Shown here piece after piece: positions 55,521 to 61,446 of a stretch of DNA of 61,446 nt (the stretch's first letter is position 1; the number at the start of each line of letters is the position of its first letter). The position numbers and the translations under genes were made by a program. Location of the stretch: positions 1 through 61,446 of the forward strand of contig JAUXIJ010000009.1 of NCBI GenBank assembly GCA_030621085.1, given 5' to 3'. Source of the DNA: Candidatus Cloacimonadota bacterium. Its GTDB lineage: Bacteria; Cloacimonadota; Cloacimonadia; Cloacimonadales; TCS61. Below the pieces are notes generated by a model, which was given only the letters and a program-made list of their open reading frames with translations, did no database searches and was not told the DNA's origin.

Positions 55521-55960
55521 TATTGGTAATCCAGCGAATTAAAGCTCTTCTTGTGTTCTTCCAGTTTTTTGTTGCGGTATTCTTTGTAGCTTTCCGGATT
55601 CCATACCGAAATAAAGCTGCCTTCACCTTTGATGATTACTTTAGCTTTGATATCGGCGATCTCCAGCAATTCCGTTCCTATCTTGATGCGACCGTTCGCT
55701 TCCATCTTCTGTTCGGTAGAGGCAAATGTACGCAGATTATCCAGAAGTTCTTTATCGCGCTGAGTGCCGCTTTCCAGCTTAGCTATTTTCTGATTCCATT
55801 TATCCAGGGGATAGATAGCAATGTTCTGCTGAGGTCCGATGGTTACTACTACTGTTTGTTTTGCCATGGGAGAAAATTTCTTTTTAAAGTTAGCCGGAAT
55901 AGTGACCCATTTGCCTTTGTTCACCGAGTTTGTGTAAGTTCCTATAAATTCTGCTGCCAT
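55520..55960 (-). CDS. mraZ: Transcriptional regulator MraZ
   Basis: 146 residues from the ATG at 55960, with GGGAGGGAAG immediately upstream; the TTG at 55987 would lie upstream of this site. Two AbrB-like SpoVT domains: FIGTYTNSVNKGKWVTIPANFKK and EANGRIKIGTELLEIADI. MraZ forms ring oligomers that bind tandem repeats in the dcw promoter and usually repress the cluster. Five ~10-bp spaced TGAG boxes lie directly upstream. Confidence 0.93.
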   Translation of the reverse strand: MAAEFIGTYTNSVNKGKWVTIPANFKKKFSPMAKQTVVVTIGPQQNIAIYPLDKWNQKIAKLESGTQRDKELLDNLRTFASTEQKMEANGRIKIGTELLEIADIKAKVIIKGEGSFISVWNPESYKEYRNKKLEEHKKSFNSLDYQ

Positions 55961-55978
55961 AACTTCCCTCCCATCTTT

Positions 55979-56023
55979 TGAGTACAAATGAGATATTTTG
56001 AGAAAATCTGAGTCAAATGTGAG
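55979..56023. promoter_or_regulatory. Putative MraZ operator: five TGAG boxes with ~10-bp period
   Basis: TGAG occurs at 55979, 55989, 55999, 56009 and 56020, all on the plus strand (CTCA in the mraZ direction), so one box per helical turn. Known MraZ sites are tandem short boxes with 10-bp spacing between promoter and start codon. The box sequence differs from the E. coli TGGG type. Confidence 0.7.
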
Positions 56024-56108
56024 ATTCTTCCGGGTTTGGTCAAGTTTTTTTTGAGTTATTATGGGTTTTTATTATATTAATATAAAAATATATTTTACTT
56101 TAATTATT

Positions 56109-56280
56109 GAAAATTAATTTTTATCTTGACTCAAATACCATAAAAACAGCCTTTTAAAACGAGTAAAAAAATGAATATTAATTTCACTGATGAGGAAAAA
56201 GTATGGCAATTATGAACATGAAAAATATTAATGTAATTCTGCAGGTATCGTTGTTTATGATAATCAGGAAAGTGTGGTAG
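56109..56280 (+). repeat. Direct repeat R1 (~172 bp)
   Basis: Near copy of 58686-58860, with roughly 85-90% matching by eye and small indels. Both start GAAAATTAATTTTTATCTTG and end GTGGTAG or GTGGGGTAG. Translated remnants are shared: an opening MNIN(F/I)TD and a later AGIVV(Y/C)(D/H)N(Q/P)ESVV-like stretch, each broken by stops. Confidence 0.85.
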
Positions 56281-56300
56281 TAATTAAAAAGAAGTATGAT

Positions 56301-57569
56301 ATGAATATAAAAAAAATCATAATCGTTTCAATACTTATTTTATTTTACTCTTTCTGTTATAGTCAGGATTACTGGGAATCGATTTATAATTCTGAGGAAA
56401 TAATATTTTGTATGTCAGTTGATTCGAATGGCAATATATTTCTTGGCACACAAGATGGTGTAATTCGTTCTCTTGATAATGGAATAAACTGGGAGCAAGT
56501 GCTTTCAGTATATTTAACTAAAGGCATCACGCTGAATTCTCAAGATCATGTTTATGCTTCACCTATACCATTATATTTGTCTATAGATAGCGGAGATAAT
56601 TGGACTGAATTAAATCTTAATGTCCCATATGATGTAACGAATATTACAGTAAATTCAGAAAACAATATATTTGCCGGTTTTTGGGGAGGTATCTGTAAAT
56701 CAGCAGATAATGGATCAAGTTGGGATTTAGTTCTCTCATTCTCAACAAGTGAAGTAGCGAATGCTATTGTTGAGAATTCAGAAGGAATATTATTCGCTGG
56801 TACAATAAACTTTGTAGTTGAGGGCGGAGGAGTTTACCGATCAACAGATCAGGGTGATAACTGGGAACATATTGGATTAGAGTACGAATATATTTCATCT
56901 TTGGCTGTAAATTCAAATGATGAGATCTTTGCCGGCAGCCGTGGACAGTATTATGAATATTGTGGTGGAGTTTTCCGCTCCTCTGATAATGGTGAAACAT
57001 GGATAGAGTTGCGTGATGATGTTTTAGTAACTTCGGTTGCAATAGATTCTGAAGATAAGATTTTCATTGGCTGTTCCGATTTGGATGGCTTCACCGGAGC
57101 TGTTCATTTTTCAGATGATAATGGTGAAAGCTGGCAATTAATTGAATCGGAAATAATGCCGGAGAATATTGGAATAGAATTTGTTACAATATCAGAAGAT
57201 GATTATATATATGCAATAAGTTATGAACCTATAAACCATGTTTATCGAAGTGTTCAAGCAACTGTTGGAATAGACGATTTTTCAATACAAGAAATAACAG
57301 ATATTAAATTATGCAATTACCCTAATCCTTTTAATCCAACTACAACTATCAGTTATAAGCTACCTAATAATATCGAAAATTTGGTTCTTGAAATCTTTAA
57401 TATCAAAGGAGAGAGAATCAGACATTATTCAATATCCAATTTTCAATCTTCAATTGTTTGGGATGGAACCAATCAACATAGCAAACAGGTATCATCAGGT
57501 GTTTATCTGTATAGATTAAAATCTGATGATGGTGTATTGATGTCGAATAAAATGTTATTGGTCAAATAG
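56301..57569 (+). CDS. Exported BNR/Asp-box repeat protein with C-terminal sorting domain
   Basis: 422 residues from the ATG at 56301. The signal peptide ends near FCYSQ. Repeated RS(L/T/S)DNG(I/E)xW Asp-box-like units (SLDNGINW, STDQGDNW, SSDNGETW, SDDNGESW) suggest a beta-propeller. The C-terminal ~80 residues are a FlgD-Ig/type-A sorting domain starting NYPNPFNPTTTISYKLP and ending SNKMLLVK, as used by type IX-like secretion. Probably surface or secreted; ligand unknown. Confidence 0.88.
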   Translation: MNIKKIIIVSILILFYSFCYSQDYWESIYNSEEIIFCMSVDSNGNIFLGTQDGVIRSLDNGINWEQVLSVYLTKGITLNSQDHVYASPIPLYLSIDSGDNWTELNLNVPYDVTNITVNSENNIFAGFWGGICKSADNGSSWDLVLSFSTSEVANAIVENSEGILFAGTINFVVEGGGVYRSTDQGDNWEHIGLEYEYISSLAVNSNDEIFAGSRGQYYEYCGGVFRSSDNGETWIELRDDVLVTSVAIDSEDKIFIGCSDLDGFTGAVHFSDDNGESWQLIESEIMPENIGIEFVTISEDDYIYAISYEPINHVYRSVQATVGIDDFSIQEITDIKLCNYPNPFNPTTTISYKLPNNIENLVLEIFNIKGERIRHYSISNFQSSIVWDGTNQHSKQVSSGVYLYRLKSDDGVLMSNKMLLVK

Positions 57570-57570
57570 T

Positions 57571-57590
57571 GATAGTATTTCACTATCTTT
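57571..57590 (+). terminator. Weak hairpin after the Asp-box gene
   Basis: GATAGT (57571-57576) pairs with ACTATC (57582-57587), followed by TTT. It could be a weak terminator or a spacer hairpin. Confidence 0.4.
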
Positions 57591-57627
57591 AAATCGTTAA
57601 TCCACAAAAGCACAGGAGGTTATAGTT

Positions 57628-58659
57628 ATGATTAACTACAGAAAAACAATGGTGTTTATTTTACTAATAATCATATTTCCATTGATTCTTTTATCACAGG
57701 AAGAAATTGAAATGAATTTAGTTGATCAGTTCCATTTTGAATATCCTAGCTTTATTACAGGATTAACTTACGATGGAGAATATGTCTGGATGTCGGATAT
57801 AGCAGCAGATTCATTAATCGCAATTGATAAAGATTCTGGTGAGAAAGTATATGGTTTTTCCTTTCCTATGGGACCAGATATTTATGGTCTAACATTTGAT
57901 GGAGAAAACTTCTGGGCTAGCGCATCACAATTTTATCTATATAAGATATCACATGAAGACGGCTCAATAATTACTTCATTTCAAATACCATATCCTATGG
58001 CTTCAAACGCTGGTATAACTGAACTTACATGGCATAATGATATTCTTTATTGTATGAATACAAGTGGTTTTAGCAGTGTTATAGTTGGAATTGATGTAGA
58101 AACTATTACTTGCGTTGATACTATCGGAACAGCTGGATGTAGCGCACCAACAGGTTTAACTTTTATGAATGGTTACTTCTGGCTTAATGACTATATTGAT
58201 ATTAAGATCAGAAAAGTAAATCCTGAATATGGTCAATATGAGGGCTGGTTTCCACATTACTATCTATGTTATAAATATATCGGGATAACAAATGATGGGG
58301 AATATATGTATTGTTCAGATAATTTTCGCAATGTCTATAAATATGAGATTATTGAGAATTCTGCTATTGAAGAAAACAATATTGATACACTTGAATATCC
58401 TATTCAAATAAGAACATATCCCAATCCTTCAAATCCTGAAGTAAGAATTGAATTTTCTCTGCCCAATAAAACCACAATAAATCTTGAAATTTATAATGTA
58501 AAGGGACAGAGAATAAAAAATATCGTAAATAACAAACTTCTTAGAGAAGGTGCGCATTCTTTTATTTGGAATACGAAAGATGTAGCTAGTGGAGTATATT
58601 TCGCTAAACTATACACTAAATTCGGCAATTTTAATCAAAAATTAACAATAATTAAATAG
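57628..58659 (+). CDS. Exported beta-propeller-like protein with C-terminal sorting domain
   Basis: 343 residues, GGAGG 9 nt before the ATG. The signal peptide ends near ILLSQ. Repeats of the GLTYDGEYVWMSDI / GLTFDGENFWASAS / GLTFMNGYFWLNDY type suggest a YncE- or glutaminyl-cyclase-like propeller. The C-terminal sorting domain starts RTYPNPSNPEVRIEFSLP, with Ser replacing the usual Phe, and ends NQKLTIIK. Function unknown. Same family layout as the preceding gene. Confidence 0.85.
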   Translation: MINYRKTMVFILLIIIFPLILLSQEEIEMNLVDQFHFEYPSFITGLTYDGEYVWMSDIAADSLIAIDKDSGEKVYGFSFPMGPDIYGLTFDGENFWASASQFYLYKISHEDGSIITSFQIPYPMASNAGITELTWHNDILYCMNTSGFSSVIVGIDVETITCVDTIGTAGCSAPTGLTFMNGYFWLNDYIDIKIRKVNPEYGQYEGWFPHYYLCYKYIGITNDGEYMYCSDNFRNVYKYEIIENSAIEENNIDTLEYPIQIRTYPNPSNPEVRIEFSLPNKTTINLEIYNVKGQRIKNIVNNKLLREGAHSFIWNTKDVASGVYFAKLYTKFGNFNQKLTIIK

Positions 58660-58685
58660 GAGGAATTATATTTTAGTTTATTATA

Positions 58686-58860
58686 GAAAATTAATTTTTA
58701 TCTTGACTCAAATACCATAAAACAGCCTTTTAAAACGAGTTTAAAAAATGAATATAAATATCACAGATGATAAGAAAAAAGTATGGTAATGATAAATATG
58801 AAAAATATTAATGTAGCCCTGCCGGGATCGTTGTTTGTCATAATCCGGAAAGTGGGGTAG
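58686..58860 (+). repeat. Direct repeat R2 (~175 bp)
   Basis: Second copy of the 56109-56280 element. Its remnant reading frame reads AGIVVCHNPESGVVTYSK before a stop, cleaner than in R1. The two copies bracket the two sorting-domain genes. Confidence 0.85.
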
Positions 58861-58885
58861 TTACTTATTCGAAATAAGAATATAC

Positions 58886-59452
58886 ATGAAAAACAGTTTT
58901 AAAGAGACTAAATATTTTAAATACCTTTCTAACAATTTGGATATGATAGAACAAGAAAGAATAGAATTCAATAAAAAGATTCTATCCTTGCTTAATAATC
59001 AGACTGATGAATTAGGTCTTATTTTAAAGTGTCATTTAATCATTGAGCATTATATTGATGAATTCTTAATTAATGCTTATCCAACGATAAAATCATGGGA
59101 TAAAGTACGTCTAACTTTTAATCAAAAGCTTGAGCTAATAATCAATCCTCAAACTACAATGGGAATGGCATCCTCATCAATTAAATGTCTAAATACGTTA
59201 AGAAATAAGTTTTCACATAAGCTTGCTTACAAAATAAAAGAGGATGATTATAAAGAAATTACACAATTAATGACAATTTGGTATAATGCCGCAAAAGAAC
59301 CAGTTCCCAAGGGACTACAATTAATTGAAAAATTCACAATGTGGGTATGCGCAAATCTAAATTCGATGACTGAAGGGATTAAAAAACAATCCCCTGAACT
59401 TGGTTTACCCGGCTATACAAAATGGTTAAATAAGATGACAAAACAAAAATAA
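58886..59452 (+). CDS. HEPN-like protein
   Basis: 188 residues, mainly helical. HLIIEHYIDEFLI and LRNKFSHKL are characteristic of HEPN-type helical domains; the latter supplies R106-x4-H111, the RNase motif of HEPN toxins. No adjacent nucleotidyltransferase antitoxin was found. It may be an RNase or a binding domain only. It starts shortly after repeat R2; its own RBS is weak. Confidence 0.72.
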   Translation: MKNSFKETKYFKYLSNNLDMIEQERIEFNKKILSLLNNQTDELGLILKCHLIIEHYIDEFLINAYPTIKSWDKVRLTFNQKLELIINPQTTMGMASSSIKCLNTLRNKFSHKLAYKIKEDDYKEITQLMTIWYNAAKEPVPKGLQLIEKFTMWVCANLNSMTEGIKKQSPELGLPGYTKWLNKMTKQK

Positions 59453-59575
59453 ACTCCGGTAAACAATGTGTAGAAATAATAGCCGAAACGCATTGATGCG
59501 TCTCCCGGAGATGGCTTACCAGGACTGATGATGGTGCAGGAGAAACTTGAACATTAATCACTCTTTGAGGATATT

Positions 59576-60283
59576 ATGTATGAAATAATATTGAATACTC
59601 TATTAGGGTTTACTCTTTTAGTTGTTAGCTGGAGGAGTACTGCATTCAAAGGTCATCATTTTTGGCATATAGCAGTTGCTGCTTTAGTAATGGGTGTTGC
59701 GATTCTAAACGGTTGTAATCTAAACATTAAGAATGCTGAAATTAAAGAACTCAATTATCAAATCGCAGCATCTGACAAGAAATTAGATTCCTTGTTGACT
59801 GTTAATGTATCCTTAAAGAATGGTCAGGGATCACTTAATAAGCAGCACATTGAATCCCAAACCAGAATTGATGAGCTTAAAGAACTTCTACAAATGAAAG
59901 ATCAGCGTATCCATGAGCTTGAAAAGTTATTACCGAGAGAGTTAAATGATTCTCAAAAGAATCTTCTATTATCCTCAATGAAGGGTACAAATATGCGGTT
60001 AGAAATTTATACAAAGAATATGGAGCCTGAAACAATCAGCTTCGCTAAGCAACTGATCAACGTATTCATTGTAGCTGATTGTGAGGTTGAACATGACTTT
60101 AATAGAATTGCAGTTCCCAATTCACCAGGACTTAACATACAATGCGGTAAAAAGGAATATAATAATGCTAAAATTTTAGGTTCTGCATTACAGAGAATCG
60201 GATACAAACCAAATAGAATTACAACTACTGCTAATATTGATGATAGTATTCAATTATGGATTGGACCGAAACCAGTAAATTAA
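59576..60283 (+). CDS. Membrane-anchored coiled-coil protein, uncharacterised C-terminal domain
   Basis: 235 residues, GAGG 5 nt before the ATG. Two hydrophobic segments (about 5-20 and 28-45) are followed by a heptad-like coiled coil (about 52-125, IKELNYQIAASDKKLDSLL and DELKELLQMKDQRIHELE). A C-terminal domain follows (about 130-235, LINVFIVADCEVEHDF and SIQLWIGPKP). No family was recognised. The next small ORF begins directly after its stop. Confidence 0.72.
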   Translation: MYEIILNTLLGFTLLVVSWRSTAFKGHHFWHIAVAALVMGVAILNGCNLNIKNAEIKELNYQIAASDKKLDSLLTVNVSLKNGQGSLNKQHIESQTRIDELKELLQMKDQRIHELEKLLPRELNDSQKNLLLSSMKGTNMRLEIYTKNMEPETISFAKQLINVFIVADCEVEHDFNRIAVPNSPGLNIQCGKKEYNNAKILGSALQRIGYKPNRITTTANIDDSIQLWIGPKPVN

Positions 60284-60430
60284 ATGGCATATTTTATTAT
60301 TCTCGAACTCAGGCATAACCGGGATTATGTGGGTAGCTTTGGATTTAATTGGTATAATGTATATCGGTACTCATGGAACTCGCTCAAATTCTGTTTATTA
60401 AATGGAATTGTCTGTGGGTGCTGGTTGTAA
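60284..60430 (+). CDS. Possible small ORF (48 aa)
   Basis: The ATG follows the previous stop with no gap, so translational coupling is possible. The product is aromatic and Cys-rich (RDYVGSFGFNWYNVYRYSW then GIVCGCWL). It may be a gene remnant; I recognise no family. Confidence 0.3.
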   Translation: MAYFIILELRHNRDYVGSFGFNWYNVYRYSWNSLKFCLLNGIVCGCWL

Positions 60431-60469
60431 TGTATATTATATCTCAAAAATCTTTAAAGGAGATAATGA

Positions 60470-61183
60470 ATGGACTTACCTTATTTAAGACGTGAAACCA
60501 GATACGGATTGCCGGCAGCAGACCAGATAATGGTTAACAGGCATTATGTGCTGGGTTATTCATATTATTTTCGTCAGGCAAAGTGGGCTTTAGAAATTGT
60601 AGATCCTGATAATCCTAGCTTAGATCGTTTAGATAACTTTCGTCCGGACTATCGAATTCCGGAGATATTTCGCGCCGACCTTGTTGATTATGTCGGATCC
60701 GGCTATCACCGTGGACATCTTGTTGCAAGCGCAAATAAGATAGAAACAGAATTACAAAATAGCGAAACATTCCTTTTGTCCAATATGTCTCCTCAGAAAC
60801 CTCGATTCAATAGCGGCAAATGGAAAGAATTGGAAACCGCAATCAGAAAGTTAGATGCGAAGCCAAAAATAATGGAAACGTATGTTATTTGTGGTCCTAT
60901 ATTTTATTTCGATCAACCGGTAGAAACTATAGGTGCTAATGACCAGAATGAAGTAACAATACCGGTGCCAAACGCTTATTTTAAATCTGTTTTGACAGAG
61001 AATAGCAGAGGGACTTTGCATATGTGGTCATTTGTATTGCCAAATAAAAAATCTGATCAACCTATAGACACGTTTTTAGTACCAACGACACTTGTTGAAA
61101 AGATAGCCGGCATCAAGTTGTGGGAACGCCTGGTAGGTAAGAAAATTGATAGGGAAAAATCAAAAGTCCGTAAGATATGGTAA
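60470..61183 (+). CDS. DNA/RNA non-specific endonuclease (NUC family)
   Basis: 237 residues, AAAGGAG before the ATG. The beta-beta-alpha-metal nuclease motif is YHRGHLVASA with catalytic H83; SETFLLSNMSPQ and N114 in FNSGKW supply the structural core and Mg2+ ligand. Family members cleave DNA and RNA. Most relatives are secreted, but no signal peptide is visible here, suggesting an intracellular role or export by another route. Confidence 0.9.
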   Translation: MDLPYLRRETRYGLPAADQIMVNRHYVLGYSYYFRQAKWALEIVDPDNPSLDRLDNFRPDYRIPEIFRADLVDYVGSGYHRGHLVASANKIETELQNSETFLLSNMSPQKPRFNSGKWKELETAIRKLDAKPKIMETYVICGPIFYFDQPVETIGANDQNEVTIPVPNAYFKSVLTENSRGTLHMWSFVLPNKKSDQPIDTFLVPTTLVEKIAGIKLWERLVGKKIDREKSKVRKIW

Positions 61184-61237
61184 AATTACTGGAGGATATT
61201 GAAATTCAAGTAAGATGCTGGGTTGCCTGAATAAAAA

Positions 61238-61270
61238 AAAGCTCGATCAAATAACCGAGCTTCTTTTTTT
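61238..61270. terminator. Bidirectional intrinsic terminator
   Basis: GCTCG (61241-61245) pairs with CGAGC (61256-61260), extended by AA/TT. It is flanked by an A run on the left and TTCTTTTTTT on the right, so it can stop both the nuclease gene and the minus-strand cold-shock gene. Confidence 0.82.
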
Positions 61271-61287
61271 AAGATGAACAAATAAGT

Positions 61288-61446
61288 CTATACTACTGAA
61301 ACTTGAACGGCTCTCATGCCTTTTTCAGTTTTTTCAGTTTCAAACTGTACTTCTGCACCTTCAGGTAGTGATTTAAAACCATCACCTACAATACTTGAGT
61401 GATGAACGAAATAATCCTTTCCATCTTCAGATGAAATGAATCCAAA
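61288..61446 (-). CDS. Cold-shock protein (CspA family), C-terminal 52 residues
   Basis: The reading frame runs off the right edge. It has FGFISSEDGKDYFVHHSSI, containing the RNP1/RNP2-type aromatic nucleic-acid-binding surface, and ends FETEKTEKGMRAVQVSVV. The missing part is about 14 residues. It should bind single-stranded nucleic acid and act as an RNA chaperone. Confidence 0.93.
   Translation of the reverse strand, partial: FGFISSEDGKDYFVHHSSIVGDGFKSLPEGAEVQFETEKTEKGMRAVQVSVV

Larger units (their letters stand above)
55961..56300. other. Divergent intergenic region between mraZ and a sorting-domain protein
   Basis: 340 bp. From left to right: the TGAG array, a very AT-rich segment with a possible mraZ -10 (TATAAT on the minus strand, 56076-56071), then repeat R1 (56109-56280) up to the next gene. 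Confidence 0.6.

Noticed and set aside
56161..56205. Small gene starting MNINFTDEEKVWQL in repeat R1
   Set aside because: It stops after 14 codons in R1 and 13 in R2; treated as a remnant inside a repeat rather than a gene.
59453..59575. Minus-strand ORF spanning the HEPN gene end and the spacer
   Set aside because: It overlaps the supported HEPN-like gene, has no RBS and no recognisable domain; the spacer only shows a small ACGCAT/ATGCGT palindrome.

Overview
The window is 61.4 kb of AT-rich bacterial chromosome. Several features point to the FCB group, most plausibly Candidatus Cloacimonadota or a close relative. These are Tyr/Asn-Pro-Asn-Pro-Phe-Asn-Pro type C-terminal sorting domains, PEGA lipoproteins, a DUF5916 outer-membrane protein and a peptidoglycan/division (dcw) cluster. 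The assignment is inference from gene content. No rRNA, tRNA, CRISPR array or intact insertion sequence was seen.

Layout. (1) 1-6590, minus strand: a compact run with a partial aldehyde dehydrogenase, EamA permease, CDF metal exporter, type I phosphodiesterase, a conserved small anchored protein, a long-chain acyl-CoA synthetase and an anchored metalloprotease-like protein. (2) 6591-7196: a repeat-rich spacer, then a stand-alone restriction-modification protein (7197-10886) whose target-recognition half is unusually AT-rich. (3) 11196-12852, minus: a K+ channel with an RCK domain and a separate cyclic-nucleotide-binding protein. (4) 12999-17480, plus: a small gene, then a leader region (15-codon ORF, two hairpins, strong intrinsic terminator) preceding two ABC half-exporters that look like a heterodimer with one degenerate ATP site. 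(5) 17675-31476, plus: methyltransferase, small basic protein, GNAT plus a large C-terminal partner separated by one in-frame stop, another GNAT, a sigma-54-type promoter in front of a DUF5916 protein, nitroreductase, M29 aminopeptidase, and two paralogous PEGA-DUF2135 lipoproteins. (6) 55960-31554, minus: about 24 kb of nearly gap-free genes running mraZ-rsmH-ftsL-ftsI-murE/F fusion-mraY-murD-ftsW-murG-murC-murB-ftsQ-ftsA-ftsZ. These are followed by a holin-like membrane protein, an alpha/beta hydrolase, a probable outer-membrane protein, a deacetylase lipoprotein, GNAT, double FKBP, racemase and amidohydrolase. A bidirectional terminator closes the run. (7) 56301-61183, plus: two exported proteins with sorting domains lying between ~172-bp direct repeats, then a HEPN-like protein, an anchored coiled-coil protein and a DNA/RNA non-specific nuclease without a signal peptide. 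The window ends inside a minus-strand cold-shock protein gene.

How the genes work together. The dcw block covers the cytoplasmic and lipid-linked steps of peptidoglycan synthesis plus the septal machinery. The MurE half carries the Asp-Asn-Pro-Arg motif expected for meso-diaminopimelate. The most interesting regulatory points are the attenuator-like leader of the ABC exporter, a five-fold ~10-bp TGAG array upstream of mraZ, a terminator-like hairpin ending at the ftsI start codon, and the sigma-54-type promoter with an inverted-repeat upstream site. Small palindromic repeats are scattered through the intergenic regions, and one forms the 3' end of a transporter gene.
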